Shown piece by piece: positions 30,438 through 40,429 of a stretch of DNA of 64,000 nt; the stretch's first letter is position 1, and each line of letters begins with the position of its first letter. The notes under the pieces were generated by a model, which searched no databases, was not told the DNA's origin, and worked only from the letters and a program-made list of their open reading frames with translations. The stretch comes from Halomonas urmiana (lineage in GTDB: Bacteria; Pseudomonadota; Gammaproteobacteria; Pseudomonadales; Halomonadaceae), in contig NZ_VBUI01000014.1 of NCBI RefSeq assembly GCF_005780185.1, forward strand, positions 1 to 64,000. The letters are read 5' to 3'. The translations under genes were made by a program, and so were the position numbers.

Positions 30438-31616
30438 TCATTGCCGCGCCAGCCAGTCATGTGCCGCCTGCCGGGCGAGGGCATCGGCCGCGAGGACGGT
30501 CTCGAGATCACGCACGGCCTCGACCGGACGCGCATCACGCACCCGCGCCACCAGCTCGCCGATGCCGGTGAAGCCGAGGCGGCCATCGAGGAAGGCCTCC
30601 ACCGCCACCTCGTTGGCGGCATTGAGCACCGCCGGCGCCGTCCCTCCGGCCGCCATGGCCTCGCGGGCCAGGCGCAGGCAGGGGAAGGCGGATTCGTCGG
30701 CGGGCTCGAAGTCGAGCCGCGCGACCCGGAAGAGATCCAGCGCCTCGACGCCGGCCTCAATGCGCTCCGGCCAGGCGAGCCCGTAGGCGATCGGCGTGCG
30801 CATGTCCGGGTTACCCAGTTGGGCGATCACCGAGCCGTCGCTGTAGGCCGCCATCGAGTGGATCACGCTCTGCGGATGCACCACCACCTGCACCTGATCG
30901 GGGCGGGCATCGAAGAGCCAGCACGCCTCGATCAGTTCGAGCCCCTTGTTCATTAGGCTGGCGCTGTCCACCGAGATCTTGCGTCCCATCGACCAGTTGG
31001 GATGCGCACAAGCCTGCTCGGGGGTCACGGCGGCGAGATCGGCCGCCGTCCAGCCACGAAAGGGTCCGCCGGAGGCGGTCAGCAGCAGCTGGGTCACCCC
31101 GTGACGCGCCAGGCCGCCGCGATGCTCGACGGGTAGACACTGGTAGATGGCATTATGTTCGGAATCGATGGGCAGCAGGGTGGCGTCGTGGCGCGCCACC
31201 GCGTCCATGAATAGTGCCCCGGACATCACCAGGGCCTCCTTGTTGGCCAGCAGCACCCGCTTGCCGGCGCGCACGGCGGCAAGCGTCGGCAGCAGGCCGG
31301 CGGCCCCGACGATGGCCGCCATCACGGTATCCACCTCGGCGGCCTCGGCCACCTCGACCAGGGCCTCGGCCCCGGCGCGCACCTCGGTGGCGAGCCCCGC
31401 CTCGTCCAGCCGGGCGCGCAGCCAGGCGGCGTCGGCCTCGGTGTCGAGCACCGCCAGTGCCGGCCGGTGGACCCGGCACTGGGCCAGCAGCGCCTCTCGA
31501 GAGCGATGGGCGGTCAGCGCATGCACCCGGTAGCGGTCCGGGTGAAGGGCCAGCACCTCAAGGGTGCTGGTGCCGATGGAGCCGGTCGCGCCCAGCACGG
31601 TCACCCGGCGCGGCAT
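30438..31616 (-). CDS. dxr: 1-deoxy-D-xylulose-5-phosphate reductoisomerase
   Basis: It converts DXP to 2-C-methylerythritol 4-phosphate with NADPH in the MEP isoprenoid pathway. ATG at 31616 ([15 protein letters not shown]) overlaps the cdsA stop as TGATG and gives 392 residues, the family length. The NADPH-binding [10 protein letters not shown], the metal and substrate site [11 protein letters not shown], and [19 protein letters not shown] are all present. Upstream in-frame sequence lies within cdsA and was excluded. Confidence 0.97.
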   Translation of the reverse strand: MPRRVTVLGATGSIGTSTLEVLALHPDRYRVHALTAHRSREALLAQCRVHRPALAVLDTEADAAWLRARLDEAGLATEVRAGAEALVEVAEAAEVDTVMAAIVGAAGLLPTLAAVRAGKRVLLANKEALVMSGALFMDAVARHDATLLPIDSEHNAIYQCLPVEHRGGLARHGVTQLLLTASGGPFRGWTAADLAAVTPEQACAHPNWSMGRKISVDSASLMNKGLELIEACWLFDARPDQVQVVVHPQSVIHSMAAYSDGSVIAQLGNPDMRTPIAYGLAWPERIEAGVEALDLFRVARLDFEPADESAFPCLRLAREAMAAGGTAPAVLNAANEVAVEAFLDGRLGFTGIGELVARVRDARPVEAVRDLETVLAADALARQAAHDWLARQ

Positions 31617-32416
31617 CACAGCACGCCTCCCTGCAGCAGGGCGAACAGCGGCACCGCGGCGGTCAGGCTGTCGATGCGATCGAGCACCCCACCATGGCCC
31701 GGCAGCAGCCGGCTGGAGTCCTTGATGCCGCAATGCCGCTTGAGCATGCTCTCGAGCAGATCGCCCAGCACCGAAGCCAGGGTCACCACCAGGGTCGCCG
31801 CCAGCAGCGCCAGGCCGGCAGCGAGGCCGAGGCCCTGCCAGACGGCGAAGACGATCGCCAACAAGGCGGTGATTACGAGCCCGCCGGCCACGCCCTCACG
31901 GGTCTTGCCGGGGCTGACGGCGGGTGCCAGCTTGCGCTTCCCGAACGCCTTGCCGACGAAGTAGGCGCCGATATCGGCGCCCCACACCAACAGCAGCACG
32001 AAGAGCAGCCAGACGGCGCCACTCTCGCGCAACACGTTGAAGCCGACCCAGCTAGGCAGCAACACCCAGAGCCCCATGGCCAGGCGCATGCCGGTCGACT
32101 GCCACTGCGCGAGGCGATCGGGATAGCCGGTCACCCAGTAGAGATTGACGAGCCAGCCCAGCGCGCCGAGCCACAGCAGCCAGGTGGCCCCGGCCGCGCC
32201 GCTGAACCAGCACAACGCGATCAGCACGGCGAGGCCGGCCACCGGCCACAGGCGACGCGCCGGCGCGTCGACGCCGGCGAGGTTGGTCCACTCCCAGGCA
32301 CCGAGCAGCACGATGGCCGCGGTGAAGAGGCCGAAGCCCGCGCCCTCGAGGCCGAACAGGCCGAACAGGGCCAGGGGAGCCAGCCAGGCCGCGGTGATGA
32401 TGCGTTGTCTGAGCAC
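31616..32416 (-). CDS. cdsA: Phosphatidate cytidylyltransferase
   Basis: It makes CDP-diacylglycerol from phosphatidate and CTP, the branch point of phospholipid synthesis. It is a multi-span inner-membrane protein of about 266 residues from a GTG start at 32416. The start is supported by GGGGGAG upstream, just after the uppS stop. The family signature is present: [12 protein letters not shown], then [18 protein letters not shown] and [16 protein letters not shown] longer reading from 32452 would overlap uppS. Confidence 0.94.
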   Translation of the reverse strand: MLRQRIITAAWLAPLALFGLFGLEGAGFGLFTAAIVLLGAWEWTNLAGVDAPARRLWPVAGLAVLIALCWFSGAAGATWLLWLGALGWLVNLYWVTGYPDRLAQWQSTGMRLAMGLWVLLPSWVGFNVLRESGAVWLLFVLLLVWGADIGAYFVGKAFGKRKLAPAVSPGKTREGVAGGLVITALLAIVFAVWQGLGLAAGLALLAATLVVTLASVLGDLLESMLKRHCGIKDSSRLLPGHGGVLDRIDSLTAAVPLFALLQGGVL

Positions 32417-32420
32417 GTGG

Positions 32421-33191
32421 TTACTCCCCCTGCTGCGCCTCGAGCTGTTCATCGGTCATGCCGAAGCGCCGCTGGCGACCCTGGTAATCGGCCAGGGCAC
32501 GATCGAAGGCCTCACCGTCGAAGTCCGGCCACAGCACGGGCGTGAAATGAAGCTCGGCGTAGGCCATCTGCCAGAGCAGGAAGTTGGAGATGCGTTGCTC
32601 GCCGCTGGTGCGGATACACAGGTCCACCGGGGCGTCGCCGGACAGGCTCACTTCATCGTCGAGGGCCTGTTCGTCGATCGCCTCGGGCTCGAGCTCGCCG
32701 GCGGCGACACGCTCGGCCAGGAGACGCGCGGCACAGGCGATGTCCCAGCGCCCGCCGTAGTTGGCCGCGATCACCAGGTGCAGGCCGGTGTTGTCGCGGG
32801 TCAGCGCCTCGGCGCTCGCGATGTGCCTCTGGATCGAGGCGGAGAAGCCGTTGCGTTCACCGATCACCGAGAGGCGTATGCCGTGGCGGTGAAGCTTCTT
32901 CACTTCGCGCTGGAGCGCCATCAGGAAGAGCTCCATCAGGGCGTTGACCTCGCTGGGGGGGCGCTTCCAGTTCTCGCTGGAGAAGGCAAACAGGGTGAGG
33001 GTCTCGATGCCGCGCTCGGCGGCGCGGCGGATGACGGCACGCACCGACTCGACGCCGGCATGGTGGCCGCGGATGCCGGACAGGCCGCGAGCCTTTGCCC
33101 AGCGGTTGTTGCCATCCATGATGATAGCGACATGGCGCGGCAGCGGGGCCTCAGAGGCGGCGGGGCCGCGGGGGGAGTGCGGTGACGTCAT
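32421..33191 (-). CDS. uppS: Undecaprenyl diphosphate synthase (cis-prenyltransferase)
   Basis: It extends farnesyl diphosphate with eight isopentenyl units to undecaprenyl diphosphate, the lipid carrier for peptidoglycan and O-antigen. The start at 33191 gives 256 residues; the N-terminal ~15 residues are poorly conserved, so the exact start is uncertain. Catalytic Asp is in HVAIIMDGNNRWAKARG; other signatures are FAFSSENWKRP, NYGGRWDI and DLCIRTSGEQRISNFLLWQ. Confidence 0.95.
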   Translation of the reverse strand: MTSPHSPRGPAASEAPLPRHVAIIMDGNNRWAKARGLSGIRGHHAGVESVRAVIRRAAERGIETLTLFAFSSENWKRPPSEVNALMELFLMALQREVKKLHRHGIRLSVIGERNGFSASIQRHIASAEALTRDNTGLHLVIAANYGGRWDIACAARLLAERVAAGELEPEAIDEQALDDEVSLSGDAPVDLCIRTSGEQRISNFLLWQMAYAELHFTPVLWPDFDGEAFDRALADYQGRQRRFGMTDEQLEAQQGE

Positions 33192-33224
33192 GATGTCTCG
33201 CATGGCGGGTAAGAGCATGAAGGC

Positions 33225-33259
33225 CGGCGAGCCGCGGACCGAGGGCCCGCGGCTCGCCG
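33225..33259. other. Perfect 13-bp hairpin between frr and uppS, no T-tract
   Basis: Arms CGGCGAGCCGCGG (33225-33237) and CCGCGGCTCGCCG (33247-33259) are perfectly complementary around a 9-nt loop. There is no T run on either side, so it is not a standard intrinsic terminator. It may be an RNA stability or processing element in the frr-uppS transcript. Confidence 0.6.
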
Positions 33260-33306
33260 AAGGGCGATCCATCGCCGACGGCGCTCGCCTGCGCCGATCG
33301 CCGTCC

Positions 33307-33864
33307 TCAGACCTGCATCAGGTCGTGTTCCTTGGACTCCAGCGCCTTGTCGATCTCGGCGACGATGCCGTCGGTCAGCTTCTGGATCGCATCCTCGGCC
33401 TGATGCTGCTCGTCCTCGGTAATGTCCTTGCCCTTGAGCAGCGACTTGAGGTCGCCGTTGGCATCGCGGCGCACATTGCGCACCGCCACCCGGGCGTGCT
33501 CGGCCTCCTGACGTGCCTGCTTGATGTAGCCCTTGCGGGTTTCCTCGGTCAGCATCGGCATCGGCACGCGAATTACGTTGCCGGCACTCGCCGGGTTGAG
33601 GCCCAGGTCGGAGGTCATGATGGCCTTCTCGATCTTCGGCACCATGCTCTGCTCCCAGGGCACCACACTCAGGGTGCGGGCGTCCTCGACGTTGACCGAG
33701 GCCACCTGGTTGAGCGGCATCTGGCTGCCGTAGTACTCGACGGTCACCGCATCCAGGATACTGGGATGCGCCCGACCGGTACGGATCTTGTTGAAGTTGG
33801 AGTGAAGGGCCTCGAGGCTCTTCTTCATGCGGCTTTCCGCATCCTTCTTGATGTCGTCGATCAC
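33307..33864 (-). CDS. frr: Ribosome recycling factor
   Basis: With EF-G it splits post-termination ribosomes. The start is taken as GTG at 33864 (VIDDIKKDAESRM), giving 185 residues exactly as in E. coli; an AGAGGG-type site precedes it. The in-frame ATG at 33882 would add six residues and overlap the pyrH stop. The three-helix-bundle sequence KIRTGRAHPSILD and VIRVPMPMLTEETRKGY is typical. It lies 4 bp after pyrH. Confidence 0.95.
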   Translation of the reverse strand: MIDDIKKDAESRMKKSLEALHSNFNKIRTGRAHPSILDAVTVEYYGSQMPLNQVASVNVEDARTLSVVPWEQSMVPKIEKAIMTSDLGLNPASAGNVIRVPMPMLTEETRKGYIKQARQEAEHARVAVRNVRRDANGDLKSLLKGKDITEDEQHQAEDAIQKLTDGIVAEIDKALESKEHDLMQV

Positions 33865-33868
33865 TGTC

Positions 33869-34636
33869 TCACCCTCTGTCAATCAGCGTGCCTTCCTTGC
33901 CACCCACCACCAGGTTCAGCAGGGCGCCAGGCTTGTTCATGTTGAAGACCCGCACCGGCATGTCATGGTCCCGCACCAGGCAGATAGCGGTCAAATCCAT
34001 CACGCCGAGTTTCTGGTCGAGCGCATCATCATAGGACAGCTGCTCGTACTTGACCGCATCGGCGTACTTGACGGGATCCTTGTCGTAGACACCATCCACC
34101 TTGGTGGCCTTGACCACCACGTCGGCGTCGATCTCGATGCCGCGCAGGCAGGCCGCGGAATCGGTGGTGAAGAAGGGGTTGCCGGTGCCGGCCGAGAACA
34201 TAACTACATCGCCGGAAGTCAGGTAGCGGATGGCGGTGCGGCGGTCGTAATGCTCCACCACGCCGCTCATGGGAATCGCCGACATCACCCGCGAACGGAT
34301 GTTGGAGCGCTCCAGGGCGTCGCGCATGGCCAGGGCGTTCATCACCGTGGCCAGCATGCCCATGTGGTCGCCGGTGACGCGATCCATGCCCGCCTCGTGC
34401 AGCGCCGCGCCGCGGAACAGGTTGCCACCGCCGACCACGATGCCGACCTGGACGCCGATGCCCACCAGCTGGCCGATCTCCAGCGCCAGGCGATCCAGCA
34501 CCTTGGGGTCGATGCCGAACTCGGCATCTCCGGTGAGCGCCTCACCGGACAGCTTGAGCAGGATACGCTTGTACTTGGACACCTCGGAACGGGATTTCTC
34601 TGGTTTGCTGGGGGCGGGTTGATCGGCGCTGGTCAT
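33869..34636 (-). CDS. pyrH: Uridylate kinase
   Basis: It phosphorylates UMP to UDP; the bacterial hexameric enzyme is GTP-activated and UTP-inhibited. ATG at 34636 has GGAG seven bases upstream and yields 255 residues with a polar N-terminal extension of about 20 residues before [13 protein letters not shown]. Conserved pieces are [26 protein letters not shown] and [15 protein letters not shown]. It sits in the conserved rpsB-tsf-pyrH-frr series. Confidence 0.96.
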   Translation of the reverse strand: MTSADQPAPSKPEKSRSEVSKYKRILLKLSGEALTGDAEFGIDPKVLDRLALEIGQLVGIGVQVGIVVGGGNLFRGAALHEAGMDRVTGDHMGMLATVMNALAMRDALERSNIRSRVMSAIPMSGVVEHYDRRTAIRYLTSGDVVMFSAGTGNPFFTTDSAACLRGIEIDADVVVKATKVDGVYDKDPVKYADAVKYEQLSYDDALDQKLGVMDLTAICLVRDHDMPVRVFNMNKPGALLNLVVGGKEGTLIDRG

Positions 34637-34702
34637 GGGATGTCTCCGGGTTTCTCGACGCATGGGACCTGGTGGGGTGGCCGGATGTACCGGCCGGATA
34701 CG

Positions 34703-34732
34703 CGATGGCGTGCGCTCGCGCGCACGCCATCG
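34703..34732. other. Perfect 13-bp hairpin between tsf and pyrH, no T-tract
   Basis: CGATGGCGTGCGC (34703-34715) and its exact complement (34720-34732) enclose a 4-nt loop, 20 bp past the tsf stop. It lacks a following T run on the minus strand. It could reduce read-through into pyrH or mark a processing site. Confidence 0.65.
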
Positions 34733-34752
34733 TCACTCTGGAACCTGCGACC

Positions 34753-35622
34753 TTAGCTGCGCTTGGCCTGTTCCATGACTTCTGTGGCGAAGTCGACCTC
34801 TTCCTTCTCGATGCCCTCGCCCACTTCGAAGCGGGTGAAGCCGATCACTTCGCCACCGGCGGCCTTGGCGAACTCGGCCACGGTCTGGTCGGGATTCTTG
34901 ACGAAGGCCTGCTGGGTCAGGCTGTTCTCGGCCAGATACTTCTTCAGGCGGCCCTGGACCATCTTCTCGGCGATCTGCTCGGGCTTGCCGGCCATGTCCG
35001 GCTGGGCCAGGATGATCGCCTTCTCGGCGTCCAGCTGCTCCTGAGGCATGTCCTCGGGATGCGCCACGGTCGGGTTGATGGCGGCGACGTGCATGGCGAC
35101 GTCACGGGCCGTCTCGGCGTTGCCGCCCTTGAGCACGGTCAGCACGCCGATGCGGCCACCGTGGACGTACTCGCCCACCAGGTTGCCGTCGCCGGCCTCG
35201 ACCACGACGCAGCGACGCACGCCGATGTTCTCACCGATCTTCTGCACCAGCTGCTCGCGAGCGGTCTCGAGCTCACCGTCCATCACCGCGGCCACGTCCT
35301 CGCTCTTGGCGGCGAAGAAGGCGTCGGCGATCTTCTTGGCGAAGGCCGTGAAGTTCTCGTCACGGGCGACGAAGTCGGTCTCGGAGTTGATCTCGACCAT
35401 CACGCCGTAGCTGCCGTCCTCGGCCACACGGGTGACGACGGCGCCTTCGGCGGCGGTACGGCCGGCCTTCTTGGCGGCCTTGAGGCCGGAATTCTTGCGC
35501 AGGTTCTCGATCGCCTGCTCGATGTCACCATCGGTCTCGGTGAGTGCCTTCTTGCACTCCATCATGCCGAGCCCGGTACGCTCGCGCAGTTCCTTGACCT
35601 GGGAGGCGCTGATAGCTGCCAT
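34753..35622 (-). CDS. tsf: Translation elongation factor Ts
   Basis: The nucleotide exchange factor for EF-Tu, 289 residues. The N-terminal module [21 protein letters not shown] and the TDFVAR motif that contacts EF-Tu are visible. GAGGA precedes the ATG. It follows rpsB, with a hairpin in between that probably lowers its expression relative to rpsB. Confidence 0.97.
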   Translation of the reverse strand: MAAISASQVKELRERTGLGMMECKKALTETDGDIEQAIENLRKNSGLKAAKKAGRTAAEGAVVTRVAEDGSYGVMVEINSETDFVARDENFTAFAKKIADAFFAAKSEDVAAVMDGELETAREQLVQKIGENIGVRRCVVVEAGDGNLVGEYVHGGRIGVLTVLKGGNAETARDVAMHVAAINPTVAHPEDMPQEQLDAEKAIILAQPDMAGKPEQIAEKMVQGRLKKYLAENSLTQQAFVKNPDQTVAEFAKAAGGEVIGFTRFEVGEGIEKEEVDFATEVMEQAKRS

Positions 35623-35675
35623 GGTAGTGTCCTCTGAATGGTTCGACCTGGAATAATAGCGGGGAAGAAGAGAGA

Positions 35676-35697
35676 AAAGGGGGCCTGGGCCCCCTTT
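35676..35697 (-). terminator. Intercistronic terminator/attenuator between rpsB and tsf
   Basis: AAAGGGGGCC and GGCCCCCTTT form a 10-bp stem with a 2-nt loop, followed on the minus strand by TTTTCTCTCTTCTT. An intercistronic terminator at this junction is known in E. coli, where it permits partial read-through. Confidence 0.85.
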
Positions 35698-35759
35698 CGC
35701 CTGTCCGGCGAGCCGTCACCGAGGCGACGGCAGACGGGCCGGCCCAGGCGGGCCGACGC

Positions 35760-36506
35760 TCACTCGGCGGCGGCGTCGCTCTGGCTCTCTTCGGCTTCGG
35801 TCACCTCGACGAACTCGTCGGGACGACCTTCCTTCGCACGGGCGCAGGCGTCGGCGACGGCCTTGACGTAGATCTGGATGGCACGGATGGAGTCATCGTT
35901 GCCCGGGATCACGTAGTCGACGCCATCGGGGTTGGAGTTGGTGTCCACCACGCCGATGACCGGGATGCCCAGCTTGTTCGCCTCGTTGATGGCGATGCGC
36001 TCGTGATCGACGTCGATCACGAACAGGGCATCGGGCAGGCCGCCCATTTCCTTGATACCGCCCACGGACCGCTCGAGCTTGTCCTGCTCGCGGGTCGCCA
36101 TCAGCACTTCCTTCTTGGTCAGCTTCTCGAAGGTGCCGTCCTCGTGCATGGCCTCGAGTTCGCGCAGGCGCTTGATGGAGACGCGGATGGTCTTGTAGTT
36201 CGTCAGCATGCCGCCGAGCCAGCGGTGGTTGACGAACGGCTGACCGACGCGGTTAGCCTCTTCCTTGATGATCTTGCTCGCGCTGCGCTTGGTGCCGACG
36301 AACATGATCTTGTTGTTGGCCGCTGCCATCTTCTCGACCACATCGATGGCCTCGTTGAGGGCCGGCAGGGTGTGCTCGAGGTTGATGATGTGAATCTTGT
36401 TGCGGGCGCCGAAGATGAACTTACTCATCTTCGGGTTCCAGTACTTGGTCTGGTGACCGAAGTGAGCACCTGCTTTGAGCAGGTCACGCATGTTGACGTG
36501 TGCCAT
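35760..36506 (-). CDS. rpsB: 30S ribosomal protein S2
   Basis: A 248-residue S2 protein starting [19 protein letters not shown], with AGGAG seven bases upstream of ATG 36506. Conserved stretches are [27 protein letters not shown] and PIIGVVDTN-like [16 protein letters not shown]. The C-terminal tail is acidic. It is the promoter-proximal gene of the rpsB-tsf unit and is divergent from map. S2 autoregulation through its leader is known in gammaproteobacteria and may act here. Confidence 0.98.
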   Translation of the reverse strand: MAHVNMRDLLKAGAHFGHQTKYWNPKMSKFIFGARNKIHIINLEHTLPALNEAIDVVEKMAAANNKIMFVGTKRSASKIIKEEANRVGQPFVNHRWLGGMLTNYKTIRVSIKRLRELEAMHEDGTFEKLTKKEVLMATREQDKLERSVGGIKEMGGLPDALFVIDVDHERIAINEANKLGIPVIGVVDTNSNPDGVDYVIPGNDDSIRAIQIYVKAVADACARAKEGRPDEFVEVTEAEESQSDAAAE

Positions 36507-36705
36507 GGATGACTCCTGAAAAATCGGGTTAGGCCTCCACGCACCCCATGGATCCGACCGTCGCGTCATCGAGGATGGCCACGACAGCACCCGGGACCAT
36601 GTGCCGGTGCATGTGTGTTTTCAAGGCATTGCATTGATTGACGCGCCTCCCATGCCTCGCCGAGGTGCCGAAGGATCGACAAGGCTTCGCGATTGCAGGA
36701 AAGCG
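36507..36705 (-). promoter_or_regulatory. rpsB 5' leader (possible S2 autoregulatory RNA)
   Basis: About 200 nt lie between the candidate rpsB promoter and the start codon, with no gene. S2 represses its own mRNA through the leader in other gammaproteobacteria. I could not resolve a conserved fold by eye, so the role is inferred from position. Confidence 0.4.
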
Positions 36706-36711
36706 CGCAGC

Positions 36712-36740
36712 TTTATACCATGGATGACCTCCGAGATGAA
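36712..36740 (-). promoter_or_regulatory. Candidate rpsB promoter with GC-rich discriminator
   Basis: On the minus strand TTCATC (36735-36740) and TATAAA (36712-36717) are separated by 17 bp. The -10 is followed by GCTGCGCGC, a GC-rich discriminator of the kind found at stringently controlled ribosomal promoters. The string GGTATAAAG recurs at the rpmB promoter. Confidence 0.55.
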
Positions 36741-36799
36741 GTCGCCCGTTGTCCGTCCCTGCCGTTTTCCGGGCGGCCCCACCCCTGATTCGAGATTCC

Positions 36800-37591
36800 A
36801 TGAACGTACCCATCAAGACGCCCGACGAGATCGAGAAGATGCGTGAGGCCGGTCGCCAGGCCGCCAGCGTGTTCGAGATGATCATTCCGCACGTGAAGGC
36901 CGGCGTGAGCACCGGCGAGCTCGATCGGCTCTGCCACGACTTCATCGTCGACGAGCTCGGCTCGACCCCGGCGCCGCTGAACTATCATGGCTTCCCCAAG
37001 TCGATCTGCACCTCGATCAACCACGTGGTCTGCCACGGCATCCCCGATGACGCCAAGAAGCTGAAGAAAGGTGACATCATGAACATCGACATCACCGTGA
37101 AGACCGCGGACGGCTATCACGGCGACTCGAGCATGATGTTCATCGTCGGCGAGAGCATCCAGGGCGAGCGCCTGTGCCGCGTCACTCAGGAGTGCCTATA
37201 CCGCAGCATCGCCCTGGTCCGTCCGGGCGCGCGCCTGTCCGAACTGGCGCGGGCCATCCAGTCCCACGCCGAGGAGAACGGCTACTCGGTGGTGCGCGAC
37301 TTCTGCGGCCACGGCATCGGCGCCGGCTTCCACGAGGACCCGCAGATCCTGCACTACGACGGCTACGCCCCCGAGGCCGACATCGCCCTCGAGGCGGGCA
37401 TGTGCTTCACCATCGAGCCGATGATCAACGTCGGCGGCCACCAGACCAAGGTGCTGCGCGACGGCTGGACGGCCGTGACCAAGGACAAGAGCCTCACCGC
37501 CCAGTGGGAGCACACGCTGCTGGTCACCGCGACGGGGGTCGAGGTGCTGACCGCCCGTGGCGACGAAGACCTCTCCTTCCTCGACCACTGA
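36800..37591 (+). CDS. map: Methionine aminopeptidase, type I
   Basis: It removes the initiator methionine from nascent proteins. From ATG 36800 (MNVPIKTPDEIEKM) it has 263 residues, as in E. coli. Metal ligands are in NIDITVKTADGYHGD, GHGIGAGFHEDP and CFTIEPMINVG, and a final glutamate in QWEHTLLV. It is divergent from rpsB and 9 bp upstream of glnD. An in-frame ATG at 36749 was rejected as too far upstream of conserved sequence. Confidence 0.97.
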   Translation: MNVPIKTPDEIEKMREAGRQAASVFEMIIPHVKAGVSTGELDRLCHDFIVDELGSTPAPLNYHGFPKSICTSINHVVCHGIPDDAKKLKKGDIMNIDITVKTADGYHGDSSMMFIVGESIQGERLCRVTQECLYRSIALVRPGARLSELARAIQSHAEENGYSVVRDFCGHGIGAGFHEDPQILHYDGYAPEADIALEAGMCFTIEPMINVGGHQTKVLRDGWTAVTKDKSLTAQWEHTLLVTATGVEVLTARGDEDLSFLDH

Positions 37592-37600
37592 GTCGACGCC

Positions 37601-40282
37601 ATGCTGCTGCATCATTATCGCTTCGCGCCCGACGCCAGCCTCTTCGACGTCGAGGCCTTCCGCGCCGAGCTCGCCGGCGAGCGCTCGCCCATCGCCCCTT
37701 TCAAGGCGGCGCTGCGGGGCATCCAGGCCCGCCTCGACGAGCGCTTCCGCGCCGGGGCCGACATCCGCGATCTGGTGCACGGCCGGGCCTGGTGCCTGGA
37801 CCGCCTGCTGGCCATCGCCTGGGAGCAGCATGACTGGCCCGGCGATGGCGTGGCGCTGCTCGCCGTGGGCGGCTACGGCCGCGGCGAGCTGCACCCCCAC
37901 TCCGACGTCGACCTGCTGCTGCTGCTCGAGGAGGACGACGACACGCCCTTCAGGGAGTCGCTGACCGCCTTCATCACCTTCCTGTGGGACATCGGCCTGG
38001 AGATCGGCCACAGCGTGCGCTCGCTCGCCGACTGCGAGCGGGAGGCCGAGGCGGACGTGACGGTGATCACCAACCTGCTCGAGACCCGCACCCTGGCCGG
38101 CCCCGAACGGCTGCGCGAGGCGATGCAGGCGCGGCTTTCCACCGACCGGCTGTGGCCGGCGGATCGCTTCTTCGAGGCCAAGTGGCAGGAACAGATCAGC
38201 CGCCACTACCGCTACAACAACTCCGAGTATCACCTCGAGCCCAACATCAAGAGCTCGCCCGGCGGACTGCGCGACATCCAGATGATCGGCTGGGTGGCCA
38301 AGCGCCACTTCGATACCCAGCGCTACGAGGACCTGGTCGCCGGCAGCTTCATGAACGACGCCGAGCTGCGCATCCTGAGCCAGGGCCAGGCCTTCCTCTG
38401 GCAGGTCCGCTACGCCCTGCACATGCTCACCGACCGGGCCGAGGATCGGCTGCTATTCGACCACCAGCGCACCATCGCCGAGCTGTTCGGCTTCCGCGAC
38501 ACTCCGGAACGCCTGGCCGTCGAGCAGTTCATGAAGCGCTACTACCGCCACGTCACGGCGCTGGCCGGGCTCAACGACATGTTGCTGCAGCATTTCGACG
38601 AGGCGATCCTGCACGCCGGCCAGGCGCTGCCCACGGTGCCGCTCAACGAACGCTTCGAGATCAAGGGCAGCTACATCCAGGCCCGCTCGCGCCACGTCTT
38701 CCGCAAGCGCCCCTCGGCGCTGCTCGAGCTCTTCCTGCTAATGGCCGAGCACCCGGAGATCGAGGGGGTACGCGCCGCGACCATCCGCCTGCTCCGCGAC
38801 CACCGCCACCAGATCGACGACCTCTACCGCGACGACCTGCGCCACCAGAGCCTGTTCATGGCCCTGCTGCGCTCCGGCGGCAATGTCGCCCGCCAGCTAC
38901 GGCGCATGAACCGCTACGGTCTGCTCGGCAAGTACCTGCCGGAGTTCGGCCAGGCCGTGGGGCTGATGCAGCACGACCTGTTCCATATCTATACCGTAGA
39001 CGCCCACACTCTGCGCCTGCTCAAGTGCATCCACGGCTTCCGCAAGCCCGAGGCCCGCGAGGAGTTCCCGGTGGCCGCCACCCTGATCCACCAACTGCCC
39101 AAGCTGGAGCTGCTGTGGATCGCCGGGCTCTATCACGATATCGGCAAGGGTCGTGGCGGCGACCACTCGATCCTCGGCGCCCGAGATGCCGAGCGTTTCT
39201 GCGAGCGCCATGGGCTCTCGGGCCGCGACACCCGCCTGGTCAGCTGGCTGGTGGAGCACCATCTGATGATGTCAATGGTGGCCCAGAAGCGCGACATCAC
39301 CGACCCGGACGTGATCGCCGAGTTCGCCCGCCTGGTGGGCGACGAGACCCGACTCGACTACCTCTACGTGCTGACGGTGGCCGACATCAACGCCACCAAC
39401 CCAACCCTGTGGAACGGCTGGCGCGCCTCGCTGCTGCGCCAGCTGCACGGCGAAACCAAGCGCGCCCTGCGCCGCGGCCTGGAGAACCCATTGGAACGCG
39501 ACGACTGGGTGCAGGAGACCCGCAGCGAGGCCCACTCGCTGCTGGCCACGGTGGGCGCCGACATGGCGCGGGTCGACCGACTCTGGGAGTCACTGGGCGA
39601 GGACTACTTCCTGCAGTACGCGCCCAGCGAGATCGTCTGGCAGACCCAGGGCATCCTCGACCACGGCGACAGCCAGCTGCCGCTGATCCTGATCAATGCC
39701 CCCACCGACGACATGGCCGAGGGCGGCACCAAGGTGTTCATCCACACCCGCTCGGTGGACGACCTGTTCGCCGCCACCGCCGCCGCCATGGACCAGTTGG
39801 GGCTATCGATCCATGACGCTCGCATCGCCACCTCGAGCAACGACCGGACGCTGAACACCTTCATCGTGCTCGACGATCACGACCAGGCGATCCGCGACCG
39901 CGAGCGCATCGAGACGATCCGCCGCCACCTGGTGGAGGAGCTCGACGACCCGGACGACTATCCGCAGATCGTCACCCGCCACACCCCACGCCAGCTCAAG
40001 CACTTCCGCGTGCCCACCGAGGTCAGTATCGAGCAAGACCCGGCCAACGAGCGCACCCTGCTCGAAGTGGTCGCCCCCGACCGCCCCGGCCTGCTGGCCC
40101 GGGTGGGGCGCATCTTCATGGAGCAGGACATCGCCCTGTCGGCGGCCAAGATCGCCACTCTCGGCGAGCGGGTCGAGGACGTCTTCTTCATCACCGACAA
40201 GACCGGCGCGCCGCTCACCGACCCCGACCGCCAGCAGCAGCTTCGTGAGCGGCTCATCGAGGTACTGTCGGTCGCCGGATGA
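37601..40282 (+). CDS. glnD: Bifunctional uridylyltransferase/uridylyl-removing enzyme GlnD
   Basis: It senses glutamine and modifies or demodifies PII proteins, controlling glutamine synthetase. It is 893 residues: N-terminal nucleotidyltransferase with GGYGRGELHPHSDVDLLLL (about 90-108), a PII-UTase linker domain, an HD hydrolase with LYHDIGKGRGGDHS (about 514-527), and two C-terminal ACT domains (about 705-780 and 815-890; LLEVVAPDRPGLLARVGRIF). It follows map closely, as in many gammaproteobacteria. Confidence 0.97.
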   Translation: MLLHHYRFAPDASLFDVEAFRAELAGERSPIAPFKAALRGIQARLDERFRAGADIRDLVHGRAWCLDRLLAIAWEQHDWPGDGVALLAVGGYGRGELHPHSDVDLLLLLEEDDDTPFRESLTAFITFLWDIGLEIGHSVRSLADCEREAEADVTVITNLLETRTLAGPERLREAMQARLSTDRLWPADRFFEAKWQEQISRHYRYNNSEYHLEPNIKSSPGGLRDIQMIGWVAKRHFDTQRYEDLVAGSFMNDAELRILSQGQAFLWQVRYALHMLTDRAEDRLLFDHQRTIAELFGFRDTPERLAVEQFMKRYYRHVTALAGLNDMLLQHFDEAILHAGQALPTVPLNERFEIKGSYIQARSRHVFRKRPSALLELFLLMAEHPEIEGVRAATIRLLRDHRHQIDDLYRDDLRHQSLFMALLRSGGNVARQLRRMNRYGLLGKYLPEFGQAVGLMQHDLFHIYTVDAHTLRLLKCIHGFRKPEAREEFPVAATLIHQLPKLELLWIAGLYHDIGKGRGGDHSILGARDAERFCERHGLSGRDTRLVSWLVEHHLMMSMVAQKRDITDPDVIAEFARLVGDETRLDYLYVLTVADINATNPTLWNGWRASLLRQLHGETKRALRRGLENPLERDDWVQETRSEAHSLLATVGADMARVDRLWESLGEDYFLQYAPSEIVWQTQGILDHGDSQLPLILINAPTDDMAEGGTKVFIHTRSVDDLFAATAAAMDQLGLSIHDARIATSSNDRTLNTFIVLDDHDQAIRDRERIETIRRHLVEELDDPDDYPQIVTRHTPRQLKHFRVPTEVSIEQDPANERTLLEVVAPDRPGLLARVGRIFMEQDIALSAAKIATLGERVEDVFFITDKTGAPLTDPDRQQQLRERLIEVLSVAG

Positions 40283-40302
40283 GCGCGCGGGGCGGCCGGC
40301 GT

Positions 40303-40331
40303 TTGAGGCCGCCTCGGGGCTTCCCTATAAT
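40303..40331 (+). promoter_or_regulatory. Sigma-70 promoter for dapC
   Basis: TTGAGG (40303-40308) and a consensus TATAAT (40326-40331) are spaced by 17 bp, about 99 bp upstream of the dapC start and after glnD. This is one of the best-matching promoters in the window. Confidence 0.75.
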
Positions 40332-40429
40332 CGACGCCCCGCCCGCGCGCCTCGGCCCGGCCCGGCCCGGCCGGGGCATCACCGATAACGACGCTGGCAC
40401 TTGCACGCCCAAGGCGCACCTGGACACCC

